Source: an uncultured Acidimicrobiales bacterium
GTDB lineage: Bacteria > Actinomycetota > Acidimicrobiia > Acidimicrobiales > SZUA-35
Length of the DNA: 64,000 bases
Assembly: GCA_937925335.1 (NCBI GenBank)
Contig: CALEWY010000070.1
Span: 1 to 64,000, forward strand
Reading direction: 5' to 3'
In this document: piece after piece, positions 26,186 to 33,890 of the stretch
How positions within the stretch are numbered: position 1 is the first letter of the stretch
How the letters are laid out: the number at the start of each line of letters is the position of its first letter
Position numbers and translations under genes: made by a program
The notes under the pieces: generated by a model
What the model saw: only the letters and a program-made list of their open reading frames with translations
What the model was told of the DNA's origin: nothing
Database searches by the model: none

Positions 26186-26244
26186 GACGTACGTTGTACG
26201 TCTCAATATGTACAGCGTACGTTGCGAAAAGTACAGCGTACGTT
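26186..26244. promoter_or_regulatory. Three phased palindromic operators (GTAC-N3-GTAC)
   Basis: GTACGTTGTAC (26189-26199), GTACAGCGTAC (26210-26220) and GTACAGCGTAC (26231-26241) have centres exactly 21 bp apart, two helical turns. The first sits in a larger 17-bp inverted repeat, GACGTAC-GTT-GTACGTC (26186-26202). They lie between the divergent TetR gene (start 26124) and the oxidoreductase (start 26264), and the third ends just before its ribosome-binding site. Such an array suits cooperative repressor binding on one face of the DNA. Confidence 0.75.
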
Positions 26245-26263
26245 TCGATGAGGAGTTTGCCTG

Positions 26264-27391
26264 ATGTCGCCCGATCCCATTTCCGATCCTCTTGCTGAAT
26301 CACCTGCCGTCGCCGGCTCCGGCACCTCGAGTGCAAAGGCGAGTGCGGCACCGGTCCCACCAGTGACTTCAGCTGTGACTTCAACGGTGACTTCAACGGC
26401 GATCCCAACAACGATGCGCGCGTCAATCGCTCGCACCTACGGCACCGCCGAGGTCATGACGGTGGGAGAGGTGCCAGTGCCCGAACCCGGTGAGGAGCAG
26501 CTTCTCATTCGTGTTGAGGCCTCGTCGCTCAACGCTCTCGACTGGCACTTCTTGACCGGAACGCCCTATCTCGTCCGGCTGATCGCTGGTCTGCGCAAGC
26601 CCAAACAGGTGGTGCTCGGAGCGGACATGGCCGGCATTGTCGTCGCCAAGGGGTCGAAGGTCAGCGGCATCGAGATCGGCGATCGTGTCTTTGGCGAGTC
26701 CGGCACTCGGGGCGGGTTCGGGCCCTACGCGCTGATTCGTGACAAGAACGTTGCGACGATCCCCGACGGCGTTTCGTTCGAAGCGGCGGGGGCGTCAGGT
26801 GTCGCAGCGTTGACAGCGATCCAGGCGTTGCGCACCAAGGGCGGCGTGAAGGCGGGCGATCGCGTGCTCATCAACGGGGCGGCCGGTGGTGTTGGAACGT
26901 TCGCGGTCCAGATGGCGAAAGCACTTGGCGCTCGAGTGGTCGCTGTGTGCAGCACCCGCAATGTCGAGATGGTGAAAGCCCTCGGAGCCGACGAGGTGAT
27001 CGACTACACAACCGACGACTTCGTGGCAGCGGGCCATCTCTTTGATGTGATGATCGACAACCTTGGCAACCGGTCCGCGAAGGAATGCCTGAGCATTCTC
27101 GATCCGGGTGGGCGATACGTGGCCGTCTCGGGTCCGAAGGACAACCGCTGGGTTGGTCCGATGCTGAAGCAGGTCGGTGTGCGGCTGGCGTTCATGCGGG
27201 CGAAACCATCGTTCGAGTCGATCATGGCCGAGCCTGATGTCGACGATCTGAACTTCATCGGCGAACTGCTGGCCGATGGACGGGTGGTCCCGGCGATCCA
27301 ACGCGTGGTCGATCTTGACGGAGTGCAGGAAGCCATGGCCGAAATCGGCACGGGCCACGTCCGATCCAAGATCGTCGTCATCCCCAAGTAG
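26264..27391 (+). CDS. Zinc-independent MDR oxidoreductase (quinone reductase-like)
   Basis: 375 aa. After a roughly 50-residue Ser/Thr/Pro/Val-rich low-complexity leader comes a complete medium-chain dehydrogenase/reductase: MRASIARTYGTAEVMTVGEV, then DMAGIVVAKG, and the NADPH-site GAAGGVGTFAVQMAKALGARV. The zinc ligands of alcohol dehydrogenases are missing, so it belongs with quinone oxidoreductases. GATGAGGAG at 26247-26255 favours ATG 26264. A family-like start would be ATG 26414, and the DNA coding the leader has near-repeats of TGACTTCAACGG. It is controlled from the operator array upstream. Confidence 0.88.
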   Translation: MSPDPISDPLAESPAVAGSGTSSAKASAAPVPPVTSAVTSTVTSTAIPTTMRASIARTYGTAEVMTVGEVPVPEPGEEQLLIRVEASSLNALDWHFLTGTPYLVRLIAGLRKPKQVVLGADMAGIVVAKGSKVSGIEIGDRVFGESGTRGGFGPYALIRDKNVATIPDGVSFEAAGASGVAALTAIQALRTKGGVKAGDRVLINGAAGGVGTFAVQMAKALGARVVAVCSTRNVEMVKALGADEVIDYTTDDFVAAGHLFDVMIDNLGNRSAKECLSILDPGGRYVAVSGPKDNRWVGPMLKQVGVRLAFMRAKPSFESIMAEPDVDDLNFIGELLADGRVVPAIQRVVDLDGVQEAMAEIGTGHVRSKIVVIPK

Positions 27392-27419
27392 ACCCACGCC
27401 GCACGCCAAAGCGAAATTT

Positions 27420-27597
27420 GCGGAGGGATGTGCCGCACGCTGTTCATCATTGAGTGTTGCGGGGATCTCCTCCGCTTTGGCCAGCGCGGGTTTTGCGGAG
27501 GGATGTGCCGCAAGTTGTTGCGGGGATCTCCTCCGCTTTGGCCAGCGCGGGTTTTGTGGAGGGATGTGCCGCAAGTTCTTGCGGGGATCTCCTCCGC
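27420..27597. repeat. Array of three nested-hairpin repeats downstream of ssrA
   Basis: Three units (27420-27475, 27495-27536, 27556-27597) share the design GCGGAGG-N6-CCGCAA-N4-TTGCGG-N6-CCTCCGC: an outer 7-bp stem, a symmetric internal loop and an inner 6-bp stem. Units 2 and 3 start 61 bp apart. Unit 1 has about 14 extra loop bases. The linker GCGGGTTTTGYGGAG recurs at 27487, 27548 and 27619, where it runs into the ssrA 3' end. On the ssrA strand these would form a hairpin series after the tmRNA. No gene is seen in 27392-27628. Confidence 0.85.
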
Positions 27598-27628
27598 TTC
27601 GGGTGATACCCAAGTAGTGCGGGTTTTG

Positions 27629-28016
27629 TGGAGCTGGGGGGAATCGAACCCCCGTCCGCCAAGGATCCATTCCCCGCGCTACGACCATTCCCGAGGTTTC
27701 AGCCTGTGAGGCTGCTGATGTGCCGGGTCACCGTGAAGCCGAAGCTTCGTCCTCTGAGTCTTTCCTCAGGGTCAGGGGTCTTTGCCTCCTGTCAGTGGTC
27801 TCTCCCACCGTCCATCACTGCTTCTGTTGCCAGGCTGCAGTGATCAGGCCCCGCGTGGCCTCACGGCTCGCGATTTTCCTCTCACTACCTGATTAGATCA
27901 GGCGGCGAGAGCGAAGTCAGCCTTATTGGCGCTTCTGTTGAGCCCCGTTTTACGAGTCTGAGCAACTCGGGTCGCACAAACAACTTCTCGTCTCGACGTC
28001 GAAACCGGTCAGCCCC
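27629..28016 (-). ncRNA. ssrA: tmRNA (transfer-messenger RNA)
   Basis: 388 nt. The 5' end GGGGCTGACCGGTTTCGACG (from 28016) and the 3' end with T-arm GGGGGTTCGATTCCCCCC and CAGCTCC-A give a 7-bp acceptor stem with one G-U pair. CCA is not encoded. The tag frame, complement 27898-27930, reads ANKADFALAA then TGA, with the LAA end recognised by Clp-type proteases. tmRNA with SmpB frees stalled ribosomes and marks the unfinished protein. smpB lies 2.7 kb upstream on the same strand, separated by an ABC operon. Confidence 0.96.
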
Positions 28017-28200
28017 GGGTGTCGAGAGACATGTTGCGGCCATCCGTCGAAGCGAACGGCCGTGCTTGTGTCTCTCTTGTCAAATAGCCATTCCGCTCCG
28101 AAGAGCGGACTCCCCATCCTACCGCTGTCTCGGCAACGCATGCGTTCGGATTGTTCTTAAGCCTCAGGAGCGAGTGCTCGGCGTGGTTCGGTCCCGAGCT

Positions 28201-28260
28201 CGACCGACGTTGCTGCGACCGATGTTGCTGCGACCGATGTTGCTGCGGCCGATGTTGCTG
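28201..28260. repeat. Four 15-bp tandem repeats
   Basis: CGACCGATGTTGCTG is repeated four times head to tail (28201, 28216, 28231, 28246) with one or two changes in the first and last units. It lies between the TetR stop codon (28278) and the 5' end of ssrA (28016), so it falls in the ssrA upstream region. A 15-bp period would keep a reading frame, but no convincing frame passes through it. Confidence 0.8.
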
Positions 28261-28277
28261 CGATCGACTGGGCTTCG

Positions 28278-28868
28278 TCAGGTGAGGGTGGGTGTTGGAT
28301 CGGTTGTCAACGCTTGGGCGACGACAGCCCGTGAGTAGTCGGTGAACTCCGCGCACATCTCGACCGGTCCGGATTGGCAACCATCGACGAGCCACCGCTT
28401 GCCCACGGCCATGAACGAGCCGGCCAGCGTCTCCGATGCAACGATCCGACGCTGCTCGGGCACATCGAGCGACTGGAGATGGGTGTCCCATGCGTCGGCT
28501 AGACGGCGATGGAACGTATCGGTGATCTCGCCGAGAAGGGGCTGGCTCATCAGCGGCCTCATGACCGGTTCCATCTCCTGGATGTGCTCGAAGAGTGGAA
28601 GAAGGTCGGGTTCGCCGTCGGACTCCGAGATCGGCACGGTCAGAGCGGGGATCGCGGCGGTGAGCAGGTCGTACTTGTTGTCGAAGTGGGCGTAAAACGT
28701 CGATCGGCCGATGCCGGTGCGTTCGAGGATGTCTTGCACTCGGATGCGCTCCCACCGTTTCTCCTGGATGAGCTCGATGAGCGCCTGGAACAGCATGTCT
28801 TTCGTCCTGCCGGGGCGCGGATCCGGGCGCCTCTCGCTCGTCGACTGGGTTTCGGACTTTCTGGACAA
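28278..28868 (-). CDS. TetR-family regulator of the adjacent ABC operon
   Basis: 196 aa. The helix-turn-helix is TKDMLFQALIELIQEKRWERIRVQDILERTGIGRSTFYAHFDNKYDLL. The C-terminal domain ends with SRAVVAQALTTDPTPTLT. I place the start at TTG 28868 because GAAGGAG (28874-28880) lies 5 bases upstream; the frame remains open further but without family-like sequence. It is divergent from the small membrane protein/ABC operon. The palindrome GTTCG-ATAA-CGAAC is directly in front of its ribosome-binding site, suggesting self-repression. Confidence 0.88.
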   Translation of the reverse strand: MSRKSETQSTSERRPDPRPGRTKDMLFQALIELIQEKRWERIRVQDILERTGIGRSTFYAHFDNKYDLLTAAIPALTVPISESDGEPDLLPLFEHIQEMEPVMRPLMSQPLLGEITDTFHRRLADAWDTHLQSLDVPEQRRIVASETLAGSFMAVGKRWLVDGCQSGPVEMCAEFTDYSRAVVAQALTTDPTPTLT

Positions 28869-28880
28869 CCTGGCTCCTTC

Positions 28881-28894
28881 GTTCGATAACGAAC
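28881..28894. promoter_or_regulatory. Palindromic operator in the TetR leader
   Basis: GTTCG-ATAA-CGAAC lies directly upstream of the GAAGGAG ribosome-binding site of the TetR gene, where a bound repressor would block its transcription. The CGAAC half-site recurs in the palindrome at 28944-28958, in opposite orientation. Confidence 0.5.
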
Positions 28895-28943
28895 ACCAGG
28901 AGCGTTTTGTGCCTGGCGGCGTCTCACACGCGATCATACATTC

Positions 28944-28958
28944 CGAACATGATGTTCG
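28944..28958. promoter_or_regulatory. Palindromic operator over the start of the ABC operon
   Basis: CGAACAT-G-ATGTTCG is a perfect 15-bp inverted repeat. It covers both candidate start codons (ATG 28949 and 28952) of the small membrane protein, so a bound repressor would sit on the start of the operon. A leaderless or very short-leader transcript would explain this placement. Confidence 0.55.
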
Positions 28959-29212
28959 AAAAACGTGACAGCGCCCAGGATCCGAGTAGCGAGAGCACCG
29001 AGCGGTTCGACAACGAGCTCGGAACCGCTCAGCCGATCGGCGAGCGACTCCACGACCATCTGCCAATAGTGGCGCTCCTGATCGGCGTGGTCGCGTTGTT
29101 CTTCGGACTCCACGGCGCAGGCACCGTGGTGCTCGGCGCTGCCGGCGCTCATGTGGTGCTCGGAGTTGTGCTGATGGTCGTCGCCCGACTTCGGACCCGG
29201 AGTGCTCGATGA
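28949..29212 (+). CDS. Small membrane protein, first gene of the ABC operon
   Basis: 87 aa from ATG 28949 (or 86 aa from the next codon). An acidic N-terminal part (about 35 residues) is followed by two membrane helices (LPIVALLIGVVALFFGL and VVLGAAGAHVVLGVVLMVVA) and an Arg-rich end. No family is recognised. The stop overlaps the ATPase start (ATGA at 29209-29212), so it is translationally coupled and probably works with the transporter. No ribosome-binding site is visible. Confidence 0.75.
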   Translation: MMFEKRDSAQDPSSESTERFDNELGTAQPIGERLHDHLPIVALLIGVVALFFGLHGAGTVVLGAAGAHVVLGVVLMVVARLRTRSAR

Positions 29213-29964
29213 GTGTTGTGGTTGACGGGTTGACCAAAGACTTCGGAGCGTTCCGTGCGGTGGACGACGTGAGCTTCGGGGTGCCGTCAGGACAGGTCAC
29301 CGGTTTCGTCGGGGTCAACGGCTCGGGCAAGACGACGACGATGCGGGTGATGCTCGGCTTGTTGGCTCCAACGGCCGGCTCCACCACCTTCGATGGCCGG
29401 ACCTACAGCGACCTCCCTCACCCCCGCCGCTCGGTGGGTGCGGTCGTCGATCGGATCGGGGCCCACCCCGGCCACTCGGCCCGCCGGCACCTCACGATGG
29501 TCGCGACGTCGGCCGGTCTATCGCTCGGCCGGGTCGATGCTGCACTCGACGAGGTCGGTCTGCTCGACGTGGCCGATAGGCCGATCGGCCGTTACTCGAT
29601 GGGTATGACGCAGCGGTGCGCGTTGGCCGTCGCGCTCTTGGGGGAGCCCGAGACGTTGATCCTTGACGAACCGGCGAACGGGCTCGACCCCGCCGGAATT
29701 CGCTGGCTGCGTGACCGAATGCGAGCGTGGGCCGATGAGGGGCGTGCGGTGATGGTGTCGAGTCATCAGCTCGCCGAGCTTGCGGTGGTGGTCGATCGAC
29801 TCGTCGTGCTTCGAGACGGTGGTGTTGTCTTCGTCGGTTCGGTCGATGCGTTGCAGTCGGGGCCTGGCTCGCTCGAGGATGCGGTCTTTGACCTGCTCGT
29901 CGACGACAGCTCCGTTCCGGTTGCGACTCCCACTCAAAATTCGACTCCGGCGGTGACGTCGTGA
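29209..29964 (+). CDS. ABC transporter ATP-binding protein
   Basis: 251 aa. Walker A is GVNGSGKTTTMR and Walker B is TLILDEPANGLDP. The switch His lies in SSHQLAEL. The signature is the unusual YSMGMTQRCALAVAL in place of LSGGQ, as in several DrrA/bacitracin-export type ATPases. It is the motor of an exporter with the permease that overlaps its end by 4 bp (GTGA). Control by the divergent TetR regulator suggests a drug or toxic-compound efflux role; the substrate is not known. Confidence 0.93.
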   Translation: MSVVVDGLTKDFGAFRAVDDVSFGVPSGQVTGFVGVNGSGKTTTMRVMLGLLAPTAGSTTFDGRTYSDLPHPRRSVGAVVDRIGAHPGHSARRHLTMVATSAGLSLGRVDAALDEVGLLDVADRPIGRYSMGMTQRCALAVALLGEPETLILDEPANGLDPAGIRWLRDRMRAWADEGRAVMVSSHQLAELAVVVDRLVVLRDGGVVFVGSVDALQSGPGSLEDAVFDLLVDDSSVPVATPTQNSTPAVTS

Positions 29965-30698
29965 GCCGCGGCGTTCGAGTCGACGCGTTGAACGCGATCT
30001 CGACGCCGACGGCGTGGATTCTCCTCGCCGCCTCGATGGTGATGGCGGCCGGGTCGTTGACGGCCAACCTTCTCGCCTTCGAAGTCGATGAGCTCACGGC
30101 ACGGGCGACGTTGCAGCAGGCGATGCACGCCTCGACCGTGGCCACGCTCACCTTCTCGCTCGTCGCAGGGCTCGTGAGCGCCACCAGCGACTATCGATTC
30201 GGGCGGATCGACCAGCTGCTGCTCAGCGAACCGTCGCACCGAGCGGTGGTGGCGGCCAAGGCGCTGGTGGGCGCTGGAGTCGGCGTCATCTACGGACTGT
30301 TCGGGGGCATCGTCGCCGTAGCGGTGCTGCGCGTCTTCTATTCGGTGCGAGACGTGCCGGTTGACCTGACCTCCACCGTCGTGATCGAACCGCTGGTCGG
30401 GGCGGTGCTCGCCTCGGCTCTCTTCGGCATGATCGGCATCGGGATGGGCACGGCAATCCGCAACCAGCCCGCTGCGGTGGCCGGTGGGTTGGCGATGCTG
30501 CTGGTCGTGCAGCCGCCGATGTTGATCGGGCTACCCGAGGTCGGCCGGTGGCTCCCCGGTGCCGCCGGCTTGTCGATGACGTTCAACCCCGACGACGCCC
30601 TACTCGGAGCGCTGCAGGGCGGATGCGTGCTTGTCGCCTGGACAGCGCTCGCCGTCATCGCCGGCTGGCGGCGGCTCGTTGCCCTTGGAGCTGGTTGA
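29961..30698 (+). CDS. ABC transporter permease
   Basis: 245 aa, about six membrane helices: WILLAASMVMAAGSLTANLL first, then VATLTFSLVAGLVSATSDYRFGRIDQLLLSEPS with the cytoplasmic loop typical of ABC-2 permeases. Later helices include GMIGIGMGTAIRNQPAAVAGGLAMLLVV. The GTG start overlaps the ATPase stop, giving tight coupling. It forms the membrane half of the exporter encoded here. Confidence 0.9.
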   Translation: MSRGVRVDALNAISTPTAWILLAASMVMAAGSLTANLLAFEVDELTARATLQQAMHASTVATLTFSLVAGLVSATSDYRFGRIDQLLLSEPSHRAVVAAKALVGAGVGVIYGLFGGIVAVAVLRVFYSVRDVPVDLTSTVVIEPLVGAVLASALFGMIGIGMGTAIRNQPAAVAGGLAMLLVVQPPMLIGLPEVGRWLPGAAGLSMTFNPDDALLGALQGGCVLVAWTALAVIAGWRRLVALGAG

Positions 30699-30754
30699 CC
30701 AAATGCCTCAGCGCTGCTTGATCCCAAGCCGAAGCCCAGGCTCACGGCCCTGTC

Positions 30755-31216
30755 TCAGCGGCGCATGCGGTCGGATAGTTCCCGGCGCGCCTCGAGGTCG
30801 GCATCGCGCTTGGCGATCATCTGACGCTTGTCGACCGTCTTGCGACCCTTGCCGACGCCGATCTCAAGCTTGATTCGACTGCCCTTGAAGTAGAGAGCCA
30901 TCGGCACGAGCGACAGCCGATCCTGGTTCACCTTCGAGGAAAGGCGATCGAGTTCGTAGCGATGCAACAACAATTTTCGTTTGCGGTCGGACTCGACGCG
31001 GGTGTGGGTGCCGGCCCGGGAGTATTGGGCGATGTGCAGCCCAACGATGAAGAGTTCGCCAGATTCGAAGCGTGCGTAGGAATCGGAAATCTGGATCTTT
31101 GACTCGCGCAGCGACTTCACTTCGGAGCCGCGCAGCATCACGCCAGCTTCGAACGATTCGGTGATCTCAAAATCACGACGGGCGCTCTTGTTGGTCGCCA
31201 CCATCTTCACGGACAC
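30755..31216 (-). CDS. smpB: SsrA-binding protein SmpB
   Basis: 153 aa, normal length. The conserved blocks are NKSARRDFEITESFEAGVMLRGSEVKSLR (split by no gaps), HIAQYS and the basic C-terminal tail KGRKTVDKRQMIAKRDADLEARRELS that enters the empty mRNA channel. It delivers alanyl-tmRNA to stalled ribosomes. The start is GTG 31216 or ATG 31204; MVATNKSARRD from the latter is closer to most family members. Its RNA partner ssrA is 2.7 kb downstream on the same strand. Confidence 0.95.
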   Translation of the reverse strand: MSVKMVATNKSARRDFEITESFEAGVMLRGSEVKSLRESKIQISDSYARFESGELFIVGLHIAQYSRAGTHTRVESDRKRKLLLHRYELDRLSSKVNQDRLSLVPMALYFKGSRIKLEIGVGKGRKTVDKRQMIAKRDADLEARRELSDRMRR

Positions 31217-31248
31217 GGCTGGAAGGGTACCGGGGGATCTCGCCTAGG

Positions 31249-31271
31249 TCGGCCGGTTATCGACCGGCCGA
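31249..31271 (-). terminator. Stem-loop downstream of the HD-GYP gene
   Basis: TCGGCCGGT (31249-31257) and ACCGGCCGA (31263-31271) form a perfect 9-bp GC-rich stem with a 5-base loop. It lies 45 bp after the HD-GYP stop codon and before smpB. No U run follows, as is common for actinobacterial terminators. Confidence 0.55.
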
Positions 31272-31315
31272 GATGCGCCAGGCAGGTCGAACTCACCCGG
31301 TCGGCTACTTCGTGT

Positions 31316-33298
31316 CTATTGCTCGCACTCGGTGATGACTCGGACGGCGTCTGCGTAACCGGGGTTTGTCTGGAGCTGGAGCTCAAGCACGTTGTCGGCA
31401 AACGACCCCTGGTCCGCGCCCGGGCTCGTCAACGGTTGTCCGAATTCGAGCGCTCGGTCGACGTCGAATGTGGTTCCTTCGATCGTGAAGATGTCCGAGC
31501 GGTCGAGGTCGATATCGGTCACGGCAAGAGCGACAACCGGTTCGGTGAAGGTCAGCGAGAAGTCGTTCGCAACCTGTTGTTGCCCCGGCGTAGGAGCGAG
31601 GACGAAGTAGTACGAGCAGACGGTCGCTCCGGGTTGGATGACCGTGCGCCCGACTCGAATGGCTTGGTCGGTCGTCGTCTGACCCTCGTTCAAGAACCAC
31701 ATCGTGGCGTCGTCTCGGAACGGTCCGGTCGGCGAGAGGTCGGCTGAACCGTCGGCCGGCACCTCGACGACATCGCCGAGAGCGACCGTGTAGGGCTCGT
31801 CAGGCGGCGGTGGAGCGGTGGTGGTCGGCGGGTTCGTCACCGATGGTTGGGTGGTGGTCGCCGGAGCGGTTGTGCTCGGAGCCGCGGTGGTCGTCGGAGC
31901 GGTGGTGGTTGTGGTGGTGGGGGCCGCAGATGTCGTGGTGGTGGGTGCGGCTGTCGTCGGAGCTGTTGTGGTCGGAGCTGTTGTGGTTGTCGGGGAGGTG
32001 GTTGGCGAGGTCGGTAGCGGACGTTCGGTGTCGGGTGAGCTCGCCAGTTCTGTTGTCGTCAGCTCGGGCTCGACGATGGTTGTCGTCAGCTCGGGCTGAG
32101 GGATCGCCGTCTCTTCGGTGGGAATGCCCGGGCGGCTGATTGCGACTGCGGCCAGCTCAGGTGGTGGTGGAAGCGTGATCGCTCCGCTCACCGTTGCGAC
32201 CGCCATGGCACCGGCGCTCACGGCCGAGGCAGGTGCTGTGCCCGCAATGGCGGACGGAATGGCCTGGATCTGGCCGATCACGCGGGACCCGTTCGAGACG
32301 AGCGGTCCGAGGACAGGGATGCTGAACAACCAGCCGAATCCGCCACCGGCTCGACGGAGGTTGCCGGTCGAGATGGTCAGAAACGCACGAACGACGTCGG
32401 GATCGAAGTGTGTGCCGGCGCCTCGGGTGAGCTCCTCGCGAGCCGCTTCGGCCGACATCGGCTTCTTGTATGAGCGGGTTGCCGTCATCACTTCGAATGC
32501 GTCGGCGACCGACACGATGCGGCCGGCGAGTGGAATTTCTGAGCCGGCAAGACCGAGGGGATAACCCGAACCGTCGAACTTCTCGTGGTGGCTTTCTGCG
32601 GCGAGGGCCCACATGCCAAGGAACCCGGCGACGGGGGAGATCAACTGGCCACCGGCGGACGGGTGCTTGGAAATTACCTTCCACTCTTCGTCGGTTGGTG
32701 CGCCGGGCTTGTTCAACAACTCTGGCGGAACACTCAGCTTGCCGATGTCGTGAAGGATCGCTCCCCATTGCAGCTTCTCGAGCTCATCACCTTCGATGCC
32801 CATCTGCTCGCCGACCATTCGGGCGTAGACCCGAACGCGCTCGCTATGGCCACGGGTCAACCGGTCGTGCTCGCCAACGGCAGTGGTGAGCAACAGGATC
32901 TGCTCAGCGGCCTCGGTCTGGTTCTCGCTGAGGCCCTGCTCGCGAGCTGTTTCGATCTGGCGAGCGAGGGCACGAGAGCTCGACGCTCGCATGGCGACTT
33001 TGAAGCGAGACGGCGCCTGATCAGGAAACGCCAGCGAGAGCTTGAGAAGTGCGGCGAGCGGGAGCAGGCGATTGGCCATCCGGTTGACCACGTTGGCGAT
33101 GACGAACCCGACCAGCACCACTGCGAGGATGCGGGCGATCGCTGGGGTGAGTTCCGTCGGTGCGGTCGTCAAACGAAGAAGTAGGAAGACGGCAACCGTG
33201 GCGAAAACGGTCGGCGCGACAGCGATCGCAACTCGCAGGGTTGTCCCTTGCCAGTCACGCCCAACCCAGCTGTTCGCGCTCGAGGTGCCAGTGCGCAT
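31316..33298 (-). CDS. HD-GYP-type phosphohydrolase with Thr-rich stalk and predicted outside domain
   Basis: 660 aa from ATG 33298 (GTG 33346 would add 16). Two membrane helices (about 22-42 and 52-70) precede an HD-GYP domain with HDIGKLSVPPELLNKPG (residues 183-199) and HHEKFDGSGYPLGL (237-250), the GYP signature. HD-GYP enzymes degrade cyclic di-GMP or related signals. A weakly hydrophobic Ala/Val-rich segment (about 350-375) is followed by a Pro/Thr/Ala stalk (about 395-490) and a beta-rich domain (about 495-660) with two cysteines. If the weak segment spans the membrane, the C-terminal domain is outside. Confidence 0.85.
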   Translation of the reverse strand: MRTGTSSANSWVGRDWQGTTLRVAIAVAPTVFATVAVFLLLRLTTAPTELTPAIARILAVVLVGFVIANVVNRMANRLLPLAALLKLSLAFPDQAPSRFKVAMRASSSRALARQIETAREQGLSENQTEAAEQILLLTTAVGEHDRLTRGHSERVRVYARMVGEQMGIEGDELEKLQWGAILHDIGKLSVPPELLNKPGAPTDEEWKVISKHPSAGGQLISPVAGFLGMWALAAESHHEKFDGSGYPLGLAGSEIPLAGRIVSVADAFEVMTATRSYKKPMSAEAAREELTRGAGTHFDPDVVRAFLTISTGNLRRAGGGFGWLFSIPVLGPLVSNGSRVIGQIQAIPSAIAGTAPASAVSAGAMAVATVSGAITLPPPPELAAVAISRPGIPTEETAIPQPELTTTIVEPELTTTELASSPDTERPLPTSPTTSPTTTTAPTTTAPTTAAPTTTTSAAPTTTTTTAPTTTAAPSTTAPATTTQPSVTNPPTTTAPPPPDEPYTVALGDVVEVPADGSADLSPTGPFRDDATMWFLNEGQTTTDQAIRVGRTVIQPGATVCSYYFVLAPTPGQQQVANDFSLTFTEPVVALAVTDIDLDRSDIFTIEGTTFDVDRALEFGQPLTSPGADQGSFADNVLELQLQTNPGYADAVRVITECEQ

Positions 33299-33387
33299 GT
33301 TGTTTCTCTCGACGACGCGACGGCGATTCTTGATGGGGTGAAGCACCCAGGATCTGGGCCGATCGGGTCCGTCGCTACGCTGAGACG

Positions 33388-33828
33388 GTGCTTGCCGTCA
33401 ATCGATCTTCGTGGCTCTCGATGCTCGCTGAAGCGTGGCGCGTCTACCCAAACGAGGCGTGTGGCTTGCTCGTTGCCGAACGCGGGATCGACCGTCCGAT
33501 CGTTCGATTCGAACCAGTTGAGAACGCCGCCGATTCGAGCCGAGTCTTCACGCTCGATCCGATGGGTTTCATGAAGGCTGAGCGGCGTGCGGATGACGCT
33601 GGCCTCGAAGTGGTTGGCGTCATGCACTCGCACACGCACACCGCCGCGTACCCCTCGGCGACCGATGTGGCAGAGGCAACGAAACCGCTCGTCCCGCCAA
33701 CTTGGCACTGGGCAATCGTGTCTCTGGCCTGGGGTTTTCCTGAACTGCGCAGCTTTCGTGTCACGCCTGGCGAGGGTGATGTCATGACGCTCGCAGGAAT
33801 AGTCGAAGAGCGGGTTGTGTTGTCCTAG
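33388..33828 (+). CDS. mec: JAMM/M67 metallopeptidase, CysO-cysteine hydrolase
   Basis: 146 aa. The JAMM zinc motif is HSHTHTAAYPSATD, with the upstream catalytic Glu in YPNEACGLL. In Mycobacterium tuberculosis the Mec+ protease (Rv1334) frees cysteine from the CysO-cysteine adduct, and mec, cysO and cysM are adjacent there as here. The start is GTG 33388; the intergenic space to the divergent HD-GYP gene is short. The assignment rests on motif plus gene order. Confidence 0.93.
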   Translation: MLAVNRSSWLSMLAEAWRVYPNEACGLLVAERGIDRPIVRFEPVENAADSSRVFTLDPMGFMKAERRADDAGLEVVGVMHSHTHTAAYPSATDVAEATKPLVPPTWHWAIVSLAWGFPELRSFRVTPGEGDVMTLAGIVEERVVLS

Positions 33829-33890
33829 TTGTTAATCCCTACTATGTGAGTCGGGTTTGTCAAGAATTCGATTCTCAGGAGCGACAACAC

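Noticed and set aside
7487-27400. Recent genomic island or prophage inserted near ssrA
   Set aside because: No integrase, transposase or phage gene and no clear composition break were seen; only the displaced gene order and the short repeat at the ssrA end hint at it.
27420-27597. Repeat array considered as a CRISPR
   Set aside because: Units contain no unique spacers, the linker is itself repeated, and no cas genes are in the window. The same applies to 52048-52270.
28009-28896. 295-codon minus-strand frame overlapping ssrA and the TetR gene
   Set aside because: It is out of frame with the TetR domain and runs into the tmRNA; composition is Arg/Ser-rich and not protein-like.
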